Made by a program: the position numbers and the translations under genes
Origin: Viola odorata
Lineage: Eukaryota; Streptophyta; Magnoliopsida; Malpighiales; Violaceae
Length of the DNA stretch: 64,000 bases
Assembly: GCA_963691705.1 (NCBI GenBank)
Contig: OY829546.1
Location: forward strand, 2,862,001-2,926,000
Direction: 5' to 3'
The notes under the pieces: model-generated
Database searches by the model: none
Told to the model about the DNA's origin: nothing
The model's input: the letters and a program-made list of their open reading frames with translations, nothing else
In this document: positions 22,078-32,586 of the stretch, in pieces
How the letters are laid out: every line of letters starts with the position of its first letter
How positions within the stretch are numbered: position 1 is the first letter of the stretch

Positions 22078-24889
22078 ATGCAGACCACTAGTGGAACAGC
22101 TGCGGTGATGGGTTCCTTGCAACAGCCCGTTTGGACAAAAGGATCATTTCCCTGCCTCCCAAAACGGTCCAGTTTTGTTGGATTTCCTCACCAGACTATC
22201 AAGCTTAATTCGATAAAGCCAATCAGGTCCTCTCTCCTGGAAGTAGCTGGGAAACCACCATCCGAAATTGGAGGTAACTTTATCATCTTTCTTGTGTTTT
22301 TCTTGTTACCAAAGACATGTCACCTTAATAATTTTGATCATGGAATTTTCATTGTAGCTGATAAAATCGAGTTTGCGGATTATGGACTTGGTGAAGTGGA
22401 TCCTGATGTTCGTTCAATTATCAATAAGGAGAAAAACAGGCAGTTTAGAAGCCTTGAGCTTATTGCTTCAGAGAACTTTACGTCTCGGGCTGTGATGGAG
22501 GCTCTTGGTTCTTGCCTGATGAATAAGTATTCTGAAGGATTGCCTGGCAAAAGGTAGCTAATATTCAAGAAGTTTTAGTGATTTTGGTTGGGGATTTATG
22601 GAGGTTTATGTTGTAAGCACTGTCTTTTTATGTGTATCAGATACTATGGTGGAAATGAGTACATTGATGAGCTTGAAATCCTTTGCCAAGAAAGGGCGTT
22701 GGCAGCATTTCGTTTGGATAAGAGTAAATGGGGTGTTAATGTTCAGCCATTGTCTGGTTCCCCTGCTAATTTTGAAGTTTATACTGCAATTCTTAAGCCG
22801 CATGACCGCATAATGGTGATCTTTTATTCTTGCTCCCATCTTTTATTGGTTTTCTTTTTCTAGATTTTATGTTTCTAAGGTTCTGAAAATTGTGTACTTG
22901 TGTTATTCTTTTGAATAACTTAGGGATTGGATTTACCTCACGGGGGACATTTGTCTCATGGTTTCATGACTGCTAAAAAGCGGGTATCTGCTACATCAAT
23001 TTACTTTGAGTCCATGCCGTATCGGCTTGATGAGTCAACAGGTGATGCATGCTTGTTCATCAGATTTGACTGATAAGGTGATTGTGTCATGCCGTCGTGA
23101 TAGTTTAGTGATTAATTTCCTTGCTGGTTCATGCAGGCCTGGTTGATTATGATATGCTTGAGAAAACAGCAATCCTATTTCGGCCAAAACTTATCATCGC
23201 TGGTGCTAGTGCTTACCCTCGTGATTTTGACTATCCCCGCATGAGGAAGGTAGGGGTTGGTTAATCCTGTTTGTTTTGTTCTACCGTGTTTAGTGTACAA
23301 CTTTTTTGCTTCTTTCTCAATCAACTAATTATAATGTTCATATTTTGGAAGATTGCTGATGCTGTTGGGGCTTTCCTCATGATGGATATGGCTCACATTA
23401 GTGGTCTCGTTGCTGGTTCTGTGGTTGCCGATCCCTTTGAATACTGTGATATCGTGACAACAACAACACACAAGGTAGGCTTGAATCACTGCTAGTGACG
23501 TTTTCTGGCACAGAGGAAATTACTGAGTTTTAGCATGCTAGATAACTTATAGAGCACTGGATATAGCTTGATTTATGTTGTGTGGTTGTTTCTTCGAGTT
23601 AGGTTTCTCTTGCGGTTTGCTTTGTAACTAGGTTGTTAAGTTGACTACTATTTATTCACTATTATTTGCTTTCTGCAATGATTGCTGGGTAGATAAACTG
23701 ATATTTTCTTCCTCCTTCGTCAGTCACTACGAGGTCCAAGAGGTGGCATGATCTTCTTTAGAAAAGAGCCTATTCTTGGAGTAGATTTAGAACCTGCCAT
23801 CAACAACTCTGTTTTCCCGGGCTTACAGGTTTGTTGCTGTTGCATGTCACAACCTGTTAACTCTTTTCTTCCTTTCCTTTTTCCCGCGGGAGATTTCACA
23901 ACCACACTGTATGCTTCTGTTTTAAAATTAAAGTTGCTGGAATGCCTTTCAGGGTGGTCCTCATAATCACACAATTGGGGGTCTAGCAGTCTGCTTGAAG
24001 CATGCACAATCCCCTGAATTTCAGGCTTATCAGAAGCAGGTAATTTTCTTTCATGATTATGCGTGGTCTATGTTTCCCAATCTTTCTTGCTTAGATTAGC
24101 TACTGTGATGTGTAGGTAGTCTCCAACTGCAAGGCCCTTGCAAAACGATTGGTCGAATTAGGATATACGCTGGTTTCTGGTGGAACTGATAACCACCTGG
24201 TTCTTGTTGATATGAGGCCAATGGTAAGAATCTTGTTTCTTTATCATTTTACAGAAGTTTTCTAAGTTGAATGATCTTTGTTATCATTCAGAGTTTTCTT
24301 TTTGGAAAAAAAAATTACATGATTATTTATTGTTGATGTTATTCTTTAATTGACTGGCAACTTTTTTTCCATTTACTTTTTAACCTTTCTTCATCAATAG
24401 GGCCTTGATGGAGCTCGTGTGGAGAAAATTCTTGACCTGGCCTCTATCACCCTCAACAAGAATTCTGTACCTGGTGAGTCTTATTTAATACCTGTTTATA
24501 TCCCTGCCTTTTTCTTGTATCCTGTTGTCATGTCCGTATTATTTTGTCCCATTGGCTATGCCTTTTGCATATGCATATGCTTACACTGACTTTTTCTTGT
24601 ACTGAATTATATAGGTGACAAGAGCGCCCTAGTGCCAGGGGGGATTCGGATCGGATCACCTGCCATGACAACTAGAGGATTTAGAGAGAGGGAATTCAAA
24701 GCAATTGCTGACTTGATTCATGAGGGAGTGCAAATAACTCTCGAGGCTAAAAAGATGGTTTCAGGTTCGAAGCTTCAAGATTTCTTGAAGTTTGTTACTT
24801 CCTCAGATTTCCCTTTGATTGATAAAGTGTCGAATCTCCAACGGAAAGTCGAGGACTTTGCAACCCAGTTCCCGTTACCTGGAGTATGA
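22078..24889 (+). CDS. SHM3: Serine hydroxymethyltransferase, plastid-type, 522 aa
   Basis: There are eleven exons: 22078-22273, 22358-22553, 22641-22815, 22924-23041, 23137-23249, 23352-23474, 23724-23828, 23953-24039, 24116-24223, 24401-24473 and 24615-24889. It is a PLP enzyme that interconverts serine and glycine with tetrahydrofolate. Conserved elements include [86 protein letters not shown] and the PLP-lysine motif [14 protein letters not shown] with Lys307. [18 protein letters not shown] and [14 protein letters not shown] follow. About 60 N-terminal residues (S/T/R-rich, few acids) precede the core, as expected for a plastid transit peptide, which favours SHM3 over mitochondrial SHM1/2. 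Localisation is inferred. Confidence 0.96.
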
Positions 24890-26684
24890 GTAGTTTTCTG
24901 AAATACACAAGTTAAAAGATTTCGATGGAAGAGGATGAAGTATACGGTACGCTACTCGTAGTCTTAGCGAAGTTCCTGTGAGACAACTTAAAGTCTTATG
25001 CAACTCCAAGCCTTGTATGGTCATGGATTGTAGTGGCTCTGTTTTTATGGTCATTAGCCTTTAATGAGTTTTTGGAAAGTGAGGACCAAATGCTCTGTTT
25101 TTCTATGGCCGGATGGATGATTTAGAGCTTGTTTTATGGGTATGGATGATATGTAGTGGCTCTCACTTGCTGTGATTCAACTTAAAATTCATGAAGAATG
25201 AGACTCATTTCGAACATAAGTTGAATCTACACACAAATCCTTAGATTTAACTTAAAAATTGCATGGAATGATCGAAACGAGTCTCATTCTTTATATTCGA
25301 CATCATACTATAAGTGGATTTTTATGTAAAATTTAACTCCTAAATTTGCGTCCAAATGGTACAATGAGTTCCAGAATATTTGAATCAAACATTTTTATGT
25401 GTCCCATTTTCGTCCAAGAATTATTATGTTCAATCGTCCAGTCATAACCAATTCCATTCAAGTTCTATCTTGTCCATTTCCCAAGGTATCATCAGTTTTG
25501 GGGTCGATGCCCAGACTAATTTCTCCCATCAGTAAACCACGGCCGATGAAAATATCAAAACCTCACCAATCTCCTTTGATAGAAAAATACACGTACAGAA
25601 ACCAAGAGAAAAAGAAAAACTTAAAAGAGAGATGGTTGAAGAAGAATCGAATGAGATGTAAAAATAAGTACTTGCAGGAAATGAAAGAATGATTTTATTT
25701 TTTATTTTTTTGGAATATAGCTGCTTAGAATTTGAAGGAAAGCATAGTGATTGAAATCTTTCCTCCAATCGTGAAGCAGCCGAGTTTTGGCACAATGCAA
25801 AAGGTGAATGCGCATTTACATCAACCGACAAACACCCGTGTCTGACTTGGTGCCACAATTAACAATCAAACCAAAAATCGACCAATAAAATCAATTTATA
25901 TTATTGAGATATAACCAAGTTATTGTATCTTGAAACAATGGCGAATTACTTTCAAGGATCTTCAACCGGTAAAACTTACTATCGGCTCTAAGCGGCAGTC
26001 AGGTCGCCATAGAAATCCACGCCTGCTGTTGACTCGTGTTATAGAGCCCAATCACATCTATCTCATCCTTTTCTTTAAAACGCAACCAAAATATTTTAAA
26101 AAAAACATTTTTTTCCACTCTAAAGCCATGAAAATGAAGATCTGAAGAAACAAAAGCAAAGGTGAAAGAACCAGAAAAGAAGAAGATGATCTGAGATAAT
26201 TTTGCAGACCAGTGGAGAAAGTGGGAGGGGTGGGTTTGGTAGAGATGTGCTGATGAGTGGTTTATATAGCGGGATTTAGAAAAACCCTACGTGTGGAAAT
26301 TACCATCATGGACACAGTTCATGTGCGAGAGTTCGGTACCGTGTGAAGGGTAGGCAGAATATCAATTCTCTTTTCTCTTCCACTCTGAATTTCTCCCAAA
26401 CGGTGTCGTTCTATTTGTCGTCTCTCACAATCCCGGAAACCGACCAGGAACCAGCAAAACAGTAAAGACGGGTTGGCAAGTTTGACATTTTCATCTTTGG
26501 ATTTTGTTGATTTTTCTATGCCTACTTTACATAACCCACCTATTCCAACCTAACAATACAAATTCAAACGCGGCCTAATTCACCAGAAAAGAAAAGATAA
26601 TCAAAATTCATCCATTTCATTCCTTTCTTCAGCTTCCAACTTCTCTGCAATTTTGTTTTCAATTAGTTGTACGCATTCGAGATC
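24890..26684. other. Spacer between the SHMT and ferrochelatase genes
   Basis: There is no supported gene. A minus-strand TATA box (TATATAAA, 26261-26268) is followed by a pyrimidine-rich leader-like stretch and a short frame, discussed under findings. The rest is AT-rich, with a stretch near 25,740-25,860 whose minus-strand frame is open but unrecognised. Confidence 0.5.
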
Positions 26685-29058
26685 ATGGAAGCGACGTCGT
26701 TGTGTGGTGGCCGGTTCCCATCGTCGAAGCTCTCCGTTTCCGATCACCAATTGCCAAGGTAATAACAACATTTGTTTTTTCTTTTGGTTAAATCACTTCA
26801 ACCAGTTAATTGGGTTCATATTTGGGGTGGTCAATTTGATTCAACGTTTATGTATTTATTTACAGGTCTTGCCCTGGAGCAAGGTCAGTTGTGTCTGTTT
26901 CTTGCCGATCAAATGGAGAATTGCGTGATTTTGATAAACCCTCTGCTCAAGGGCTTTCGGTTTCGAGTTCTAGTTTAGCTGATAGAAGTCCAATTGGGAA
27001 AACATCTTGCGCTGCTGCGGCTGGTGTATGCACTTCTGGTGAGAGTTTTGTTGAACATCATTCGCAAGACCATGTCACTGAAGAGAAAGTTGGCGTGCTG
27101 CTTCTTAATCTTGGAGGGCCAGAAACTCTTCATGATGTTCAGCCATTTTTGTACAATTTGTTTGCTGATCCGGTACGCCTGCTTCTTTATTGCTAACTGG
27201 TTTGTTTGTGGTTTGCTAAATGATGTGTAATCACGCTTACATTTACAGAAATTGTAAAATAATGCAGGATATTATACGACTGCCTAGGCTGTTTAAATTC
27301 CTTCAGAGACCATTGGCGAAACTGATTTCTGTGCTCCGCGCTCCTAAAAGTAAAGAAGGGTATGCTGCTATAGGAGGTGGCTCACCTCTGCGTAAGATAA
27401 CAGATGAGCAGGTAGAATTCTTGTTTCATTGAAAACATTGGCTCTTCTCCATTTTATGTGATTATTGGAGGATGTGATATGTGTATGCATTTTGGGACGA
27501 GCATTTACACTTTTGAGAATTTTATTGCAGGCAGAAGCAATCAAAATGGCCTTACAAGCGAAGGAAGTCCCCGCAAATGTCTATGTGGGGATGCGGTACT
27601 GGTACCCATTCACTGAGGAGGCAGTTGAACAGGTGAAAAAACAAATACCGTAGTCTTTTTCCATAATCTTACTGTGAGTAAATGGTTTTTGGTGTCAATC
27701 TTGCTTAAACTTTCTGTTGTTTTATTTGACAGATCAAGAGGGATAGGATAACAAGGCTTGTTGTGCTGCCACTTTATCCACAATTCTCCATCTCCACAAC
27801 TGGATCAAGTGTTCGTGTTCTCCAGGACATATTGAGGTTTTTTTCCTAACTAATTTCTGTCCATTAGTTCACAGCAAATGGAATAAGATTTTTTACTTTG
27901 TCAATCTCCCTTGGTGTGCATGAATTTTCAGGGAAGACTCCTACCTATCAAGAATGCCTGTTGCCATTATACAGTCCTGGTATCAGCGAGCAGGATATAT
28001 CAGATCTATGGCTGACCTGATTGAGAAAGAATTAGAGAAATTTGCTAAGCCTGAAGAGGTGAGTTCAAAATCGCATGAATTTATACTGCACTATTTTGCT
28101 ATGCACAAGCTGATGGTGTTTTGAGATAATCTATCGCAGCTAGTTAATCAAATTTTGAGATGGCTCTTTTTGGTTTCTATGGAATTTTAGGTCATGATAT
28201 TCTTTAGTGCCCATGGAGTGCCAGTGAGTTACGTGGAGGATGCAGGAGATCCTTATAGAGATCAGATGGAGGAGTGCATCTATTTCATCATGCAGGAGCT
28301 GAAAACTAGAGGAGTTAAAAATGATCATACTCTTGCTTACCAGGTTGGTTTGCATGTTCTGCTAAGTTTGGTTATAAGAGCTATTTTGTGTGTTGTCTAT
28401 ATATTACTCACCCCTTCAATGTGTTGTTGTTATCACTCTCCTTTTTTCTCATTTCTTCGATTACAATTTGATGTTTTATCATTTTCTTTCTTTGGAATAG
28501 AGTCGAGTTGGGCCCGTGCAATGGCTGAAGCCTTACACCGATGAAGTTCTTGTTGAGCTTGGCCAGAAAGGGGTAAAAAATCTCCTAGCTGTCCCAGTCA
28601 GGTGCGCATACTACATTTTCAACAAAAGTTGTTTTGTAATGCCTTTAACTGAACAGATTCCAGCTATGCACATGTTGGAAAATGATGATCTAAATGTAAT
28701 CTTGTATTAGCTCTCATTTCTGACTTCAGTTTTTAATCTCAGCTTTGTGAGCGAGCACATAGAGACTCTTGAAGAGATTGACATGGAGTACAAGGAATTG
28801 GCTCTCGAATCTGGCATCGAGAACTGGGGCCGTGTACCTGCGTTGGGCCTCACCTCATCCTTCATTACTGATCTAGCAGATGCAGTGATGGAAGCCCTAC
28901 CATCAGCAAAAGCCATGTCATCGCCATCAAGCACCACCGAGGAAGCTGACTTCGACCCGGCGAGCTATGCTGCTAAAATGCTCTTCGGCTCAGTTTTAGC
29001 ATTTCTTTTGCTCTTTTCACCAAAAGTGATCCATGCATTCAAGAACAATCTCTTGTAA
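26685..29058 (+). CDS. FC2: Ferrochelatase, chloroplast, with C-terminal LHC-like (CAB) motif, 475 aa
   Basis: There are nine exons: 26685-26758, 26866-27172, 27268-27411, 27531-27632, 27733-27836, 27932-28058, 28191-28343, 28501-28601 and 28743-29058. It inserts Fe2+ into protoporphyrin IX to make haem. About 95 residues of S/A/R-rich transit peptide precede the core [20 protein letters not shown]. Core motifs are [48 protein letters not shown] (His294, metal insertion), [14 protein letters not shown] and [16 protein letters not shown]. The final 35 residues ([20 protein letters not shown]) form a membrane helix with the chlorophyll a/b-binding-like motif seen in FC2 and absent from FC1. That places the protein at the thylakoid/envelope membrane. 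A polyadenylation-like AATAAA lies at 29121-29126. Confidence 0.96.
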
Positions 29059-29126
29059 ATAGAGTAGATGAAAAAACTTCCATCTGCGGCGAATTCCATA
29101 CAGGCTGACCTTGATAGAAGAATAAA

Positions 29127-29877
29127 GTTCGAGTTCAAGTTGCGGTAGGGATTGATAGATTATTACAGAAACATACCATGAATGAATGAATATAGGTCCT
29201 TTTTGCCCCCCTCATTAGGTGAACAGGATTTCATAATGTAAGATTTTGCAGTTAAGTTATAATTGTGGTCTGCGGTTTGTGCGATCCAATTCATCGCCTC
29301 GAGTTGAAATTCCAAGGTTAGTGTATAATTTCTCGTGCTGAGGAGAAGTTAAAAACTCTTGTGTTACTCGATTAAATCAAAGAAACCATGTGTTATTTAT
29401 TACAAGCTTACTAAAATATCTGTAGCTAGTCGTAGACGATCATTTAGTATCCTCCGGATCATGAATTATTGAGCGTAGCTAAGTGGTCTACCATCAGCAT
29501 CTTCTCTTAGTGACGATGCATGCCCAATGAGAAAACTCCATGTGGATTGTTATCGAATTACAGAGCGAGTAGAGTTTGAAACAAAAAAATATTTGGATAT
29601 GGAGTGAGCTAGAGTGCTTTTAGTCCGGTAGAGAATTTGCTGATATGACATCCCCACAACGAAATATTCTATCATTTTGGATATGGAGTGAACTAGAGTG
29701 CTTTTAGTCCCGTGGATCTTTAGTTAAGCTCGGCGATGTTGTTCAGTGCTCTTGAAATTCGATCTCAATGCGATAGTTAGTTTCTATTTGGTCGGTCTCT
29801 CGTGGAATATAGCTACCTTTTGTCAACTTGGTCTAAGTTTGTATCTTGACATGATTTGCTTTTGTCAATCAATACAG
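29127..29877. other. Spacer with a duplicated 35-base segment
   Basis: There is no gene. A segment around 29592-29626 (GGATATGGAGTGAGCTAGAG...) is repeated at 29676-29710 with one or two changes, with 84 bases between starts. It lies upstream of the PDI tail exon. Confidence 0.55.
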
Positions 29878-30099
29878 CATGCAGTTGAAAACGACTATCC
29901 AAAAGAGATTTTTGAAGTTAAAAAGTCTGGAGAGTTGTTCTTCAAGCGAGCAAGTGGAAAGATGGTGAAGTATGGAGGAAAATTGACGAAAGAAGCTATC
30001 ATTGATTTCATCGAAAGCCACCGGATAAGGTTGCCGAGCAAGCTCCGGCTAAAGAAAGATAAGGCTGCTGAGCAAGAATCAGTCAAAGACGAACTGTGA
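29878..30099 (+). pseudogene. Solitary C-terminal exon of a protein disulfide isomerase (KDEL end)
   Basis: Following a good splice acceptor (AATACAG at 29871-29877), the frame reads about 74 codons. It includes FFKRASGKMVKYGGKLTKEA and IIDFIESH, then a charged tail ending in KDEL and a stop. This matches the end of the PDI a' thioredoxin domain (the ...SGN-V-YEGDRTKE...FI pattern) and the ER-retention signal. The upstream half of the a' domain, with its CGHC active site, and all other PDI domains are absent from the preceding 800 bases. It is a gene fragment; I cannot tell whether anything reads into it. Confidence 0.7.
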
Positions 30100-30461
30100 G
30101 AACTAGGTGCAATCTTCTTCTTTTTCATCCACGACCATCTTTGGAACTTTGTCGCTATTGTCCGGATTAGTGAATGATCATTTTAGCTTTTCATCTTATT
30201 GCAGTTACTACACTTTTAGTATTATTTTGCATCATTTACTTCCAGGGAATCAAAATGGCAAGCATTGGATGTCACAACAAGAATGAAAGAAACAAACAGA
30301 AATATGGACAAAATAGGTTTTCCCTAATGAGCGAATAACAAGTTTAGCATCTATTGTTCATCATGGTAAATAACCAGACAAAATTGAAGAGTCGGCGAAA
30401 AATGACTGAAGCTTCTTCATCCATTGGAGATTATATGGACAACTTCCTTGCTGTGGTGTGC

Positions 30462-31574
30462 TTAAACATGGTAGCCAGTGAATGTAAATCCTCGACCGGC
30501 AATCTCACCACCACAAAACCATATAAAGAGTTCCAGCCCAAACAGCGCGGCAATACCAACCTCCTCGACTTTCCGGTTTTTCCGGTTCTTAGCCATCTGC
30601 TTGACATGATCAAGCTCCTTCCAGAGTGCTTCATTACGCCCAGGAATACTGTTTTACATGCAGGAAAAAAATGCAAAAAATCATCAGGCTATCAAACAGA
30701 CAGCACACTACTCACTGTAGAAAAGATTAGAAACCTTTGTTAAGTGGAGTGCACAACAGTCAGGTTACAACTGTAGCAACGGAGCACGAAAGCGAAAAAG
30801 AACATAAACTTGCAATGTTCATATGCCCACAAGAAAAGGGAGGTACATGCTGCTCAGCTCAGGGGAAAGAAGGCGATAAGTCAAGTGACAACGATCCTTT
30901 CTATAACTAGAGAATTTTCGGGAATTGGCTTACATCATTCAAGGAAATAGACTATAATAATGATTATTGCAGCAAATAGACAACAAACCCAAGCAGCTCT
31001 TAAACAACAACAATGATCATCGCCAAAAGAGGAGTCAATCACATCACAATTGACAACTCAATCTCAGCATCTATTTCAGAAATAGGTAAAAGCTCTGTTG
31101 AAGTTTACTCCAAACCCAGAAAATAAGACACTCTTTTCCAATAGGTTCAACAAATGGGTTTAGTGACACTGATTTAGATACTCCACTCATCTATCTACAC
31201 ATGCAAAATCCATTATGTGATTCAGACAGCTTAATATCTTTGATTAACTCCAAAATTCAGCCTAATTTGACGCCGAACTCAAATGCACCAGACTTGCCCG
31301 TACCAATCAAAACACAGACTTGAAAACCTAGTAAGTGATCAAAAGATGATAAGACAACAAGCGCAATGTGAATGTGTGGTTGGATGAAGAGACAAACCTA
31401 GCGATGCGAGTGTAGAACAACTGCTTGGACAAAAGATAGCACTTTTCAAGGAGGATTCTGTATGTACTCCTTGTTCTCTTCCAATAGCTGCTTGTAGTAG
31501 GCGCTACCATGCTTCGCCACAAACTGCGAAGCCTGAGCAGCCTCGGCCCGCATCTGAACCAGCTTTGATGCCAT
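30462..31574 (-). pseudogene. Mitochondrial ATP synthase subunit g, frameshifted
   Basis: There are two exons on the minus strand: 31574-31398 and 30648-30462. Exon 1 starts MASKLVQMRAEAAQASQFVA and continues KHGSAYYKQLLEENKEYIQN. Exon 2 gives SIPGRNEALWKELDHVKQMA, GIAALFGLELFIW and GGEIAGRGFTFTGYHV, the membrane segment and end of subunit g (ATP synthase FO, dimer-forming). The frame breaks at about 31,449: where the family has PP-(T-V)-EKC, the sequence has two prolines and then TGA. This equals a loss of five bases, and EKCYLLSKQLFYTRIA follows in another frame. The natural frame would stop after 42 residues. The intron and ends look intact, so this is either a recent pseudogene or an assembly error. 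Confidence 0.7.
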
Positions 31575-31892
31575 CAGCTAGTAGCTACCTAAATTATCAC
31601 AACAATCAGTGATAACAAAATCAAAATTATATGGATGTATATACGCAATCGACATTGCACAGAAAAGGAAGGGAAACTGATAAATACTAAACCATGAAAG
31701 GAAGACTGCAATACCTTGTATTGTATCTCTCTGCTAGTGTGTCGGAGATGAGTGGACGATGGAGAGAGCAGGCGGTGGATCTATGTAGGGTTCTACTTCT
31801 ATTCTGACGGTTGAGGGTTTTAGTCTCTTCGAAAACCTGCAGCGAAAGATTTGCTGGAATCTAACGGTGTGTGTACTGTCTAGTATAATGTT

Positions 31893-31946
31893 GCCACGTG
31901 TCTTTCATTAGTCCAGGTGGCGACTACTAAAATCTCGCCACGTGTA
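31893..31946 (-). promoter_or_regulatory. Twin G-box/ABRE motifs (GCCACGTGT)
   Basis: GCCACGTGTC at 31893-31902 and GCCACGTGTA at 31937-31946 share the CACGTG core in the same orientation, 44 bases apart. They lie about 320-370 bases upstream of the ATP synthase g start codon on the minus strand. Paired ABRE/G-boxes bind bZIP or bHLH factors; they may respond to ABA or light. Confidence 0.45.
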
Positions 31947-32437
31947 AATTTATCCTTTTTTGGGCTATTTTCCACAAAGAAGCGATGCAGGTTTCAGAAG
32001 AAATGGAGGTGTCGTCGGTACAAAAACTGATTTTGTTTCTCGTCATTTTCGTGATCTTGGACCTTAGTTTGATCTCATCTTTTTCTTCCTTTGAGACTCA
32101 ATGCCAAACGGCAACGTTTACATCTCCCTAATTACATTCAAGAGACTTTCATTAAGCTAGCTTGAATTCAGTTTGCTTGCACTTCAATCAAACAACATTT
32201 TGACAAAAAGGACATCATATATCAAAGAAGAGATTCAAAATCATATTAATAAAAGCAAGTACGAAGTACGATAGTAGCAGAGAGTCTAGAGAAGGAACAT
32301 GCAGCGGACAAATGTAAAACTCCAAGATTTAGCATACGAATGCCGAAGTACTAAATAAAACCATTTTTAAACACTACAAAACCTGACTAAATAACACACT
32401 AAACAATTCTAATACACGAAACCGGAACCAAAATGAA

Positions 32438-32515
32438 CATCCATTCATCCTCACTTGGCTGGAGATTTAGCATACTCAAAACCAACAAACCATCCATTCA
32501 TCCTCACTTGGCTGG
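32438..32515. repeat. Short duplicated segment in the KH-gene 3' flank
   Basis: A 25-base segment with CATCCATTCATCCTCACTTG occurs at 32438-32462 and again at 32491-32515, exact in both copies. It lies just after the KH-gene stop, within its likely 3' UTR. Confidence 0.7.
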
Positions 32516-32586
32516 CAATGCTGCATCATAACTCCCACGAGCACTTCTTTCGGAGCTGCCATCGGCAAATATGCTTCTGCAGGCTG

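Larger units (their letters stand above)
31575..32586. other. Promoter side of the ATP synthase g gene and 3' flank of the KH-protein gene
   Basis: Upstream on the minus strand lies a probable 5' UTR intron, then twin G-box motifs at 31,893-31,946 (listed separately). On the right is the 3' flank of the KH-domain gene, with a duplicated 25-base segment at 32,438-32,462 and 32,491-32,515. Confidence 0.5.

Noticed and set aside
25529..25858. Minus-strand 109-codon frame between SHMT and ferrochelatase
   Set aside because: No recognisable domain, and no plausible splice partners or neighbouring conserved exons were found.
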